Origin: Nitrospirota bacterium
GTDB lineage: Bacteria > Nitrospirota > 9FT-COMBO-42-15 > HDB-SIOI813
Direction of reading: 5' to 3'
Assembly: GCA_016214375.1 (NCBI GenBank)
Contig: JACROQ010000126.1
Coordinates: 1 to 10,861, forward strand
Length of the DNA stretch: 10,861 nt
Part shown: positions 1-6,470 of the stretch, piece by piece
Numbering within the stretch: the stretch's first letter is position 1
Layout of the letters: each line of letters begins with the position of its first letter
Notes under the pieces: generated by a model
Databases searched by the model: none
Told to the model about the DNA's origin: nothing
What the model saw: only the letters and a program-made list of their open reading frames with translations
Program-made: the position numbers and the translations under genes

Positions 1-64
1 CCTCTTTCATCGCAAATATAGTGTAGCACCCAGGGAAATGAACTGCAAGGTAAGAAGGCAGGTA

Positions 65-87
65 ACCCCTCGGTGAACGGGAGGGGT
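65..87. other. Short inverted repeat downstream of the YbaK-type gene
   Basis: A 7-bp perfect inverted repeat (ACCCCTC at 65-71, GAGGGGT at 81-87) with a 9-nt loop lies 34 nt beyond the stop codon of the minus-strand YbaK-type gene. It could act as a terminator hairpin for that gene, but no T-tract follows it on the minus strand, so this is only a possibility. Positions 1-120 hold no other convincing gene. Confidence 0.3.
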
Positions 88-120
88 GAAGGTGGGGTTC
101 GACAGGTCCAAGCGAATGCC

Positions 121-594
121 TCAGTGCAGATGCCGGGCGAACTCGGCAACTCTGGGCTTCACAAGGCCGGCATAATCCCAGTACCTCATCTCTACAGCCT
201 CATAATGGTTACCCCCGTTAAAGAAGATATGCTCATCTTCAGTCAGCGCCTTGTCCACAAAGGTATCCATATTGTAGAGGTTACCAAAGGGGGGCTCAGC
301 CCCTCCCTCACAGTCCGGGAACAGTGCCTTAAACTCCCCTTCAGTAGCAAGCCTCAGATCCTTTTCCTGGACGACCTCTTTCAACTTGCTGAAATCGATC
401 CTCCAGCTTGCGGGTATCACCGTCATGACAAACCGGTCCTTCGCCTTGATCATAACCACCTTTGCAAGCTCTTTCCCCGGCACATGCATGGCCGCGGCAA
501 TCTCCTGGGCCGTATAGACCTCCGGGTGCTTGATGACCTTGTACGTCACCCTATTCTCCTTTAAATACCCTTCTAACCTCTCAAGAACTGCCAT
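121..594 (-). CDS. YbaK/EbsC-family aminoacyl-tRNA deacylase
   Basis: A 157-residue protein made of a single YbaK/aminoacyl-tRNA-synthetase-associated domain. Family members hydrolyse mischarged aminoacyl-tRNAs such as Cys-tRNA(Pro) or Ala-tRNA(Pro) in trans, in the cytoplasm. The sequence shows the family hallmarks: an early Y-x-V-I-x-H-P segment (residues 18-24), the A-K-V-V-M-I-K strand carrying the conserved lysine (K45), and a G-G-A-E-P-P-F-G substrate-loop motif at 97-104. The length is normal for a stand-alone domain. The ATG at 594 is preceded by the G-rich stretch AAGGGGGTG, a plausible ribosome binding site. The gene is transcribed away from uvrA, with a repeat element between them, so the two are not co-transcribed. 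The exact tRNA substrate cannot be told from the sequence; a YeaK- or ProX-like specificity is equally possible. Confidence 0.88.
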   Translation of the reverse strand: MAVLERLEGYLKENRVTYKVIKHPEVYTAQEIAAAMHVPGKELAKVVMIKAKDRFVMTVIPASWRIDFSKLKEVVQEKDLRLATEGEFKALFPDCEGGAEPPFGNLYNMDTFVDKALTEDEHIFFNGGNHYEAVEMRYWDYAGLVKPRVAEFARHLH

Positions 595-670
595 AAAAAC
601 ACCCCCTTTTCTTTTCCTTCATACATCCGCTTATAACTTAACTCCTGGAAATATCCATGTCAAGAAGGCA

Positions 671-867
671 CTAGCAGGCTGTTGAAAAAGTCTTCCAAGC
701 TGTCATTCCTTCACTTCGTTCAGGATAGCGTCTGAGGAGCCGAAGGCGACGAAGAATCTGACACGCAGTGTCATCCTGAGGGCAAATGCCCGAAAGATCT
801 GACAAACTTCAGATCCTTCGCTTCGCTCAGGATGACAAGCAGAAAGACTTTTTCAACAGCCTGCCAG
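671..867. repeat. MITE-like composite inverted-repeat element
   Basis: The ends are a 21-bp perfect inverted repeat (674-694 and 844-864), extendable to 24 bp with one mismatch (671-694 and 844-867). The core sequence is CAGGCTGTTGAAAAAGTCTT. Inside is a second inverted repeat (GTCATCCTGAG at 770-780, CTCAGGATGAC at 826-836) and a further related copy at 701-726 (CCTTCACTTCGTTCAGGAT, compared with CCTTCGCTTCGCTCAGGAT at 814-832). A small GGC-AAAT-GCC palindrome occurs at 781-790. There is no transposase. The flanks CTAG and CCAG nearly match but do not prove a target duplication. The structure fits a non-autonomous miniature element or a REP-type palindrome cluster. It fills most of the gap between the YbaK-type gene and uvrA. 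Confidence 0.75.
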
Positions 868-920
868 TATGTTATAATATTTTTTTACCCAAAGACTCTG
901 ATCAAGGGTTTTATCACTGC

Positions 921-3701
921 ATGAGCAAGCAATATTTGATCATCGAGGGGGCAAGGCAGAATAACCTTAAGAATATCAGCCTCCAGATCCCCCACAATAA
1001 GGTCACTGTCATCACCGGCATCAGCGGCTCAGGGAAATCGTCACTCGCCTTTGATACGATCTTTGCAGAAGGACAGTGGCGCTACATAGAATCCCTGTCC
1101 ACGTATACGAGGATGTTCATAGAAAAGATCGACAGGCCCGATGTGGACGCGATAAAGAATATCCGGCCTGCCATTGCCATAGAGCAGAAAAACCCTGTGA
1201 GGACGGCCCGATCAACAGTCGGGACTGCGACAGAGATCTATGACTACCTGCGGCTCCTGTTCGCAAAGATCGGGAGGATTGAGTGCCCCAAGTGCGGGGG
1301 TGAAGTCAGGGCATACAGCCCAACCGATGTCTTGCAGGAGATCCTGGAAAGGTACGCCGGCCGCCGAGCCTATATCCTTGCTCCTGTCGCCCCTGTTGAT
1401 AATGCTCCCTTACCCCTAACCCACCTCGTCCGGCAAGGGTTCTTCAGGATCAAGGCGGGAGATGAGATTTTTACAATACCCGGTGAACTCCCCGCAGATA
1501 TTGAAAAGCGCCTCTCTGCAGGCAAGGTGGCGGTCGTGATCGACAGGATTGTCATCGACCCCTCGATCCGGGGGAGGATCGCAGACTCCATTGAGATGGC
1601 CTTTAAGGAGAGCGGAGGGAGTGTCCTTATAGAGGTTATCGGGGAAGGGGTCTTACGGTTCGACACCGGGTTTAAATGCCATCGATGCAATATCGGCTTT
1701 GAGAAACCCACCCCGATCCTCTTTTCCTTTAACCACCCTGTCGGGGCCTGTCCTGCATGCAAGGGATTTGGCGACATCCTCCAGTATGATGAGGACCTGA
1801 TCGTCCCTGACAAGCATCTCACCCTTTCAGGGGGGGCTATCGATCCCTGGACAAAGCCCGCTTACAACTGGTGGTACAAACAGCTTATCTCCTCAGCAAA
1901 CAAACATGGAATTGACCTGAAGAAGCCTTACTCCATATTGAGTGATAAGGAAAAGGAGAGGCTCTTCAAGGGCAGCCGGGGCTTTGAAGGGATCAACGAC
2001 TTTTTCTCCTATCTCGAGGGGAAACGCTATAAGCTCCATGTCCGGGTATTCCTGAGCCGGTACCGGAGTCCCTCCACCTGCCCTGACTGCAAAGGAACGA
2101 GGCTCAGGCCTGAGACCTTAAATGTAAAGATCAAAGGGGGACCTGCAGAAGAGGGGTTCAATATCTATCAGATCTGCAGTATGCCGGTTGAAAAAATGCA
2201 CCAGTGGTTTACATCCGCGAAGATGACTGAATTTGAACAACAGGTTGCCGGAGATATCCTGCGGCAGATAGAGATGAAGCTGAGTTTTCTTTTAAAGATA
2301 GGGCTCGACTACCTCACCCTCCACCGGCAGACCCGTACCCTGTCCGGCGGAGAGGCCCAGAGGATCAGCCTCGCAAATCAGCTTGGGTCACGTCTTGTGG
2401 GCACCCTGTATGTGCTGGATGAGCCGAGCATCGGCCTTCATGCAAGGGATGCCGACAGGCTCGCCGGGATCGTGCGGGAGATCGCCGCATCCAACAACAC
2501 CGTCGTGGTGGTAGAGCATGACAAGACGATGATTGAGGCGGGGGACTATGCCATCGAGATGGGACCAGGCGGGGGAGAGGATGGAGGGGCAGTGGTCTTC
2601 TCCGGGGAGGTAAGGGATTTCTTAGTCTCTGATTGTCTGACCGCACAATATCTCCGGGGGGAGAAACAGATCCCGGTACCGGAGACGAGGAGAAAAGGGA
2701 GCGGTAAGACCCTGATCCTTAGCGGGGCACAGGAGCATAATCTGAAAGACATCGCCCTTAAGATCCCCCTCCACACCTTAACGTGCATCACCGGGGTCTC
2801 AGGCTCCGGGAAAAGCACCCTGATCGAAGATACCCTGTACCGGGCCCTCGCCAGGGTCTTCCGAGTAGAGTTTGAAAAGATGGGAAAGTTTGAGAGGCTC
2901 TATGGGGCAGAACTCCTCCGAGGGGTCAAGCTGATAGACCAGCAGCTGGTTGGCCGTACCCCGCGATCGAATCCCATCACTTATATCAAGGCCTTTGATA
3001 CCATACGAAAGCTCTTTGCAGGCCAGAGAGAGGCTAAGATTACAGGGCTCACCCCCTCTGCCTTCTCTTTTAATACCCCCGGCGGGAGGTGCGAAGAGTG
3101 CCGGGGGAGCGGGTTCCAGAAGATCGAGATGTACTTCTTTGAAGACCTGTATGTCACCTGCGATAAATGTGATGGCCGGCGCTACAGGCCGGATGTCTTA
3201 AGGATCCGTTACAAGGGAAAGAATATCAGCGAAGTCCTGCAGATGACCATCCATGAGGCAGCCATCTTCTTTCGGGATCATAAAACGCTGCGGGAGAGAC
3301 TCACCCTGCTCAATGAGGTCGGGCTGGGCTATCTGAGGCTTGGCCAGCCTGCAACAACCCTCTCAGGCGGAGAGGCCCAGCGGCTCAAGATCTGCAGTGA
3401 GATCATCCGGAGAGAGGCCAGGGACATCCTCTATCTCCTGGATGAACCAACGACCGGCCTGCATTTTGATGACATCAGGAAGTTGATCCATATCTTCAAT
3501 CGCCTCGTAGATAGCGGCAATACCGTAGTCGTCATCGAACATAACATGGACGTCATCAAGTCTGCCGACTACCTCATTGACCTTGGACCCGAAGGCGGGG
3601 AAAAGGGGGGCGAGATCGTGGCGGAAGGCACGCCAGAAGAGGTGGCAAAGGTCAAGCGGTCGCATACCGGGAAATATCTGAGAAGCTTCCTTTCTTCCTG
3701 A
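921..3701 (+). CDS. uvrA: UvrA, excinuclease ABC subunit A (somewhat divergent)
   Basis: A 926-residue DNA-damage sensor ATPase of nucleotide excision repair. It loads UvrB on lesions in the cytoplasm and is close to the usual 940-residue length. Two ABC ATPase halves are complete: Walker A GISGSGKSS (33-41) and GVSGSGKST (625-633), signature LSGGEAQR (474-481 and 814-821), and Walker B LYVLDEPSIGLH (496-507) and LYLLDEPTTGLH (837-848). Zinc modules are intact: C253/C256/C277/C280 and C724/C727/C747/C750. Additional CXXC pairs lie at 122-125 and 387-390. Several normally conserved stretches differ, for example QKNPVRTARSTVGT (89-102), DQQLVGRTPRSNP (673-685) and EIIRREARDILYLL (827-840), so this may be a second UvrA paralogue. 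The frame stays open upstream to 786, but that part reads through the repeat element. I chose ATG 921 because the typical UvrA N-terminus (YLIIEGARQNNLKNIS) begins there, although the upstream AAGGG is distant. Confidence 0.95.
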   Translation: MSKQYLIIEGARQNNLKNISLQIPHNKVTVITGISGSGKSSLAFDTIFAEGQWRYIESLSTYTRMFIEKIDRPDVDAIKNIRPAIAIEQKNPVRTARSTVGTATEIYDYLRLLFAKIGRIECPKCGGEVRAYSPTDVLQEILERYAGRRAYILAPVAPVDNAPLPLTHLVRQGFFRIKAGDEIFTIPGELPADIEKRLSAGKVAVVIDRIVIDPSIRGRIADSIEMAFKESGGSVLIEVIGEGVLRFDTGFKCHRCNIGFEKPTPILFSFNHPVGACPACKGFGDILQYDEDLIVPDKHLTLSGGAIDPWTKPAYNWWYKQLISSANKHGIDLKKPYSILSDKEKERLFKGSRGFEGINDFFSYLEGKRYKLHVRVFLSRYRSPSTCPDCKGTRLRPETLNVKIKGGPAEEGFNIYQICSMPVEKMHQWFTSAKMTEFEQQVAGDILRQIEMKLSFLLKIGLDYLTLHRQTRTLSGGEAQRISLANQLGSRLVGTLYVLDEPSIGLHARDADRLAGIVREIAASNNTVVVVEHDKTMIEAGDYAIEMGPGGGEDGGAVVFSGEVRDFLVSDCLTAQYLRGEKQIPVPETRRKGSGKTLILSGAQEHNLKDIALKIPLHTLTCITGVSGSGKSTLIEDTLYRALARVFRVEFEKMGKFERLYGAELLRGVKLIDQQLVGRTPRSNPITYIKAFDTIRKLFAGQREAKITGLTPSAFSFNTPGGRCEECRGSGFQKIEMYFFEDLYVTCDKCDGRRYRPDVLRIRYKGKNISEVLQMTIHEAAIFFRDHKTLRERLTLLNEVGLGYLRLGQPATTLSGGEAQRLKICSEIIRREARDILYLLDEPTTGLHFDDIRKLIHIFNRLVDSGNTVVVIEHNMDVIKSADYLIDLGPEGGEKGGEIVAEGTPEEVAKVKRSHTGKYLRSFLSS

Positions 3702-3718
3702 CCCCTGAAAACGGACTC

Positions 3719-3751
3719 ATCCCCCCTCTCGACAAGGGCGCAAGGGGGGAT
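3719..3751. repeat. G/C-rich hairpin downstream of uvrA
   Basis: A perfect 9-bp inverted repeat (ATCCCCCCT at 3719-3727, AGGGGGGAT at 3743-3751) with a 15-nt loop begins 17 nt after the uvrA stop codon. It resembles the dispersed C-run/G-run palindromes found in many bacterial genomes. It might end uvrA transcription, but no T-tract follows. The remaining intergenic DNA up to 3965 holds no gene I can support. Confidence 0.5.
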
Positions 3752-3965
3752 CTGTTACCAATCCTGAATTATTAAAATCCAAAGAGTCCTCGATCTTCTG
3801 GTACTGCTTGGATGCCATACGCCGATTTGAACCCATGTCAAATGATGAGATATGATCTTTTGCTTGTAAAAAAGGACATCTACTGGCCATTAATCTATGC
3901 CGTAATGCTATCGGTCTTGCTTAGGTATCGCGTGGTGTTATGGTTGCTAAAGAAGGTGGCTTCAA

Positions 3966-4379
3966 TTAGGGACGATTCTGACCTCTCCACCAACCCGCCC
4001 TGATGAGCATAAAAGCTACGAAGCCTGTCAAAAGGGCCATCATAAGAAAAATAGGTTTCCCTGCACCGCTGATCAATACGATCTTCCGTGGAGGGTCGAT
4101 AAAGGGAAGGGGAACAGCAACAGGCATATAGAGCAAGAAATTAAGGGTAAAGAGCAGGGTTCTCCCTAAAGCAAGGATGGCAATTATCCTGGTCAAGAGT
4201 CTGTATCCTTTATAGATAAAATAACCTATAACAATTAGGAAGATCACACCTGGAATAATGTATGCTACACCCCCGCGATAATGGGAAACAGGAAGGAAGA
4301 TTAAAGTTAGAAGGACGGTGCTACTCCCTACTAATATATAAGAGTATGCCGCCTGCCTGAAGCGATTTTCTATACCCAT
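3966..4379 (-). CDS. Hypothetical four-helix membrane protein
   Basis: A 137-residue very hydrophobic protein with about four predicted membrane spans near residues 12-31, 38-56, 63-85 and 108-127. The loops are basic (K57/R60, R73) and the C-terminal tail is positively charged (RAGWWRGQNRP). No catalytic or binding motif is recognisable, and I cannot assign a family. It lies 65 nt downstream of the protoporphyrinogen-oxidase-like gene on the same strand, with an imperfect hairpin in the gap, and could be the last gene of that transcript. The ATG at 4379 is preceded by GAGGGTG, a usable but distant ribosome binding site. The regular spacing of hydrophobic segments supports it being real, since no gene in the opposite strand competes. 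Confidence 0.6.
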   Translation of the reverse strand: MGIENRFRQAAYSYILVGSSTVLLTLIFLPVSHYRGGVAYIIPGVIFLIVIGYFIYKGYRLLTRIIAILALGRTLLFTLNFLLYMPVAVPLPFIDPPRKIVLISGAGKPIFLMMALLTGFVAFMLIRAGWWRGQNRP

Positions 4380-4393
4380 AAATAATAAGACAT

Positions 4394-4416
4394 CACCCTC
4401 TCATCAAGAGAGAGTG
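4394..4416. other. Imperfect hairpin between PPO-like and membrane-protein genes
   Basis: CACCCTCTC (4394-4402) and GAGAGAGTG (4408-4416) pair over 9 bp with one mismatch and a 5-nt loop. The hairpin lies 28 nt beyond the stop of the upstream gene. No clear T-run follows on the minus strand, so it is a possible attenuator or processing site rather than a confident terminator. Confidence 0.3.
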
Positions 4417-4444
4417 AGTCCACGTCAGAATCCTGTAAAGTAAT

Positions 4445-5728
4445 CTATGCCTTAGCATCGAATCCATTATTTTTGAGGTATCCCCCAACTCTCGCCCCAT
4501 AGCTGATACAGTCTCTCACGGATATGCCCCGGAGATAATTGCCAGCGATAAATAAGCCTGGTATACGCCCTGGCATACTCTCTACAGTTTTTAATATCCC
4601 CTGATGGCCTCTTGTATATTGTGGAATGGCTCTCTTATGCCTGATTATCCTGACAAAGGAAGGAGGACTGCTTATCCCAACTATCTTATCTAAATCCCTG
4701 ATTGTAGCATCCAGAAGCTCCTCATCTGCTTTGTCTATCATCTCTGGATTCCGCCTCCCGCCAAGGTAGTTTGTAAATGCCACCATCCCCGCAGGGGCCC
4801 TGTCTGTAAAAAGTGTGGAGTTCCAGAGGGTACCAAGGATACTATACCCCTTCCCTGATGGGATCATGCACCCTATACCATCCAGAGGATGTCTCACACT
4901 CTCCCTCTTAAAACCGGTATATACTACTACTACCGGAGAATACTTAATCCCTTTCAACATCCAAGAAGTCCCTCCCTCCAGGGTATCTATTAATCTGGCC
5001 GCCTCATAACTCGGGGTGGCTATCACAACTGCGTCCGCATTATAGATGGTAGAAGCGCCATCCTTATCTGCAATAATATTCCATGTCTTATCCACCCTCT
5101 GCTCTATCCCCGTTACCCTTGAGCCGGGCACAAAACGCTCACCGAGATAATGGCCGATAGCCCCGGGAAGTGTCTCCATACCATGACTAAAAGAGAAGAG
5201 GTGTGTTGGGCAATTTGCCTTACTCCCTTTCAATCTCTTGAGCAAGGCCCCTATCATAACGCTCCCATAGCGATTTTCCATACTGTGGAGGATTGGGAAG
5301 GTGCTTTTTACACTTAACTGGAAGGGATCACCAGCATAACTGCCTCCAATAAAGGGCTCTACGATCTGCTCCAGTGTCTCATGGCCAAACCTCCTGATAA
5401 TAAATTGGGCCACTGTCTCATCTTCATCTGTTTTTGCCCTGGGGATTAAAGGTTCCAGGATAAGTCGCAGCTTTCCCCTGAGGCTCCAGAGGTCTGTCCC
5501 GAGAAATTCGAGAAGACCCCCGGGCAGATGGGCAGGATGGCCATTCTTAAGGAGGTAGCGCCTTCTCGCGCCCTTTGAACGATATATCTGTGCCTCTCTA
5601 ACATTTACTGTATCACACAGGGTATTTACCTCAGGCAAATAGTTAAGGAGGCAGTTCGCTGCATGATCGATAAGGTATCCATCAGCGCTTTCACTCCTTA
5701 TTATCCCCCCGGGCCTGCTCCTCCTCAT
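4445..5728 (-). pseudogene. hemY: Protoporphyrinogen oxidase (HemY/HemG type), missing its N-terminus
   Basis: A 427-residue reading frame covers almost all of an FAD-dependent protoporphyrinogen/coproporphyrinogen oxidase, a late heme-biosynthesis enzyme. Seen: RPGGIIRSESADGYLID (5-21), which is the segment that normally follows the first FAD motif; EPFIGGSYAGDP (124-135); AIPQYTRGH (367-375); and the C-terminal FAD/membrane motif PGLFIAGNYLRGISVRDCI (390-408). The usual first 35-40 residues, carrying the GxGxxG Rossmann motif, are absent. An in-frame stop (5738-5740) lies four codons upstream of the ATG, and the DNA there is an AT-only inverted repeat rather than coding sequence. No ribosome binding site precedes the ATG; an AGGAGG lies just inside the frame. 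Without the dinucleotide-binding motif, activity is doubtful, so I call it a 5'-truncated gene. The missing part plus the ORF would give the normal length of about 465. Confidence 0.8.
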
Positions 5729-5732
5729 CCTG

Positions 5733-5807
5733 ATAAATCAAAAATCAAAAATAAATATGAATGTTTCTTCTTACATCTTGATATTTTATTTTTGATTTTT
5801 TATTTAT
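5733..5807. repeat. AT-only inverted repeat at the broken PPO start
   Basis: A perfect 16-bp inverted repeat (5740-5755 and 5785-5800; AAAAATCAAAAATAAA and its complement) extends to 23 bp with a single mismatch (5733-5755 and 5785-5807), around a 29-nt spacer. It lies between the multi-PCP_red gene, whose stop codon is inside the right arm, and the truncated protoporphyrinogen oxidase. Because the stem is A/T only it would be a weak terminator. It could equally be a small insertion or replication-slippage scar that replaced the oxidase N-terminus. Confidence 0.75.
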
Positions 5808-6348
5808 TCAAGTATTCCTTCATCTTCTTAAGCATCTCTTCATCTATAAGCCCTATATTGCCCTTTGACGTAACATATTCCCTTATCTCATCCAGCCTCT
5901 CCTGCGCCTCTCTGCTCTCTTTGATATTCCTAAACTTCTGCTTCGCCTCATCAAAGGCATCAAAGCTCAGCTCACTATAACCGAGAGCCTTGATCCTCTT
6001 CACAGCCTTCATCATGGCCATATTCCGGAATTGCGTCAGGAGCTCGGAGGTGATCAGGGTGATCCCCTCGCGCCTCGCCCGTCTCTCCGCCGCCTTCTTT
6101 ATCCCGCTGCGGATAAAATCAGGGGCCTTCTGCAGTCTCTCCCATGCATCCTCTGCCCATTCCACCATGACCTTCCCCTCCTCTGCGGCGGCACGCAGTA
6201 CCTCTCCATCTATGCGGGTAATGCCCTTTGACCTTGCGAACATTTCGATATCCTCTTTGATGATCCCGGACATAAAAATCTTCGCAAACATGGCCTTCCC
6301 GGAATACCGATTCTCAATCTCCCGCAGGGCCTCTTCCGTCCACTCCAT
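5800..6348 (-). CDS. Multi-PCP_red-domain protein
   Basis: A 182-residue soluble, charged, helical protein with two copies of the PCP_red fold named after the C-terminus of light-independent protochlorophyllide reductase subunit B. The copies are at residues 3-55 (WTEEALREI ... FARSKGITRIDGEVL) and 64-107 (WAEDAWERLQKAPDFIRSGIKKAAE ... GITLITSELL). A degenerate third helical unit may occupy 140-180. The conserved pattern is Trp-x-x-x-A, then a P-x-F-x-R helix, then a G-I-T-x-I-T turn. The domain is common outside photosynthetic bacteria, where its role is not established to my knowledge. The same domain ends the neighbouring USP protein, which suggests a shared function. The ATG at 6348 has no spaced ribosome binding site; it is preceded directly by A8GGG, where an upstream radical SAM remnant reads in another frame. 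The start is therefore uncertain. Confidence 0.8.
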   Translation of the reverse strand: MEWTEEALREIENRYSGKAMFAKIFMSGIIKEDIEMFARSKGITRIDGEVLRAAAEEGKVMVEWAEDAWERLQKAPDFIRSGIKKAAERRARREGITLITSELLTQFRNMAMMKAVKRIKALGYSELSFDAFDEAKQKFRNIKESREAQERLDEIREYVTSKGNIGLIDEEMLKKMKEYLNK

Positions 6349-6350
6349 CC

Positions 6351-6357
6351 CTTTTTT
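6351..6357 (-). promoter_or_regulatory. A AAA AAG slippery heptamer (possible -1 frameshift site)
   Basis: On the minus strand the radical SAM remnant reads CGC AAA AAA AAG. The last seven bases form A AAA AAG, the same heptamer used for -1 frameshifting in E. coli dnaX, and it is in the correct phase. A -1 shift there enters the reading frame of the PCP_red protein two bases later (GGG ATG GAG TGG). No strong downstream hairpin was recognised, so a simple homopolymer indel or an accident of the deletion scar is just as possible. Confidence 0.35.
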
Positions 6358-6359
6358 TT

Positions 6360-6419
6360 GCGGAGATTACATTGACTGGTTAGGTTCCATGCTACAAGGA
6401 AGGGTTTATAGGATGTCAT
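6360..6419 (-). pseudogene. Radical SAM N-terminal remnant (heme-type, AhbD/NirJ-like)
   Basis: Twenty codons starting at ATG 6419 encode the opening of a radical SAM enzyme. The YKPFLVAWNLTSQCNL segment is the strand and first cluster cysteine that in intact proteins continues as CNLxCxHCY. The sequence breaks off just after the first cysteine and its N-L-R, so the other two [4Fe-4S] cysteines and the whole TIM barrel are missing. An AGGTG ribosome binding site six nt before the ATG suggests that this was, or is, a translated start. The phrase VAWNLT-x-x-CNL is typical of the heme/heme d1 radical SAM group (AhbC, AhbD, NirJ), but the fragment is too short to be certain. It runs through A8 into the overlapping PCP_red gene. 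It is either a deletion scar or the altered leader of the PCP_red protein. Confidence 0.6.
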
Positions 6420-6470
6420 ATCATCACCTGATAAAATTCCATGAGAGAAGTAATGCATCAGAACATATCG

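Noticed and set aside
786..920. N-terminal extension of the uvrA reading frame (45 residues, containing LQILRFAQDDKQ)
   Set aside because: It is a translation of the repeat element (671-867) and short following DNA; UvrA homology starts at the ATG at 921.
3717..3836. Minus-strand 39-codon frame (MASKQYQKIEDSLDF region)
   Set aside because: No ribosome binding site, its tail reads through the G-run palindrome, and no family is recognisable; probably chance.
3812..4003. Plus-strand 63-codon frame with hydrophobic residues
   Set aside because: No ribosome binding site or recognisable family, and it overlaps the better-supported minus-strand membrane protein.
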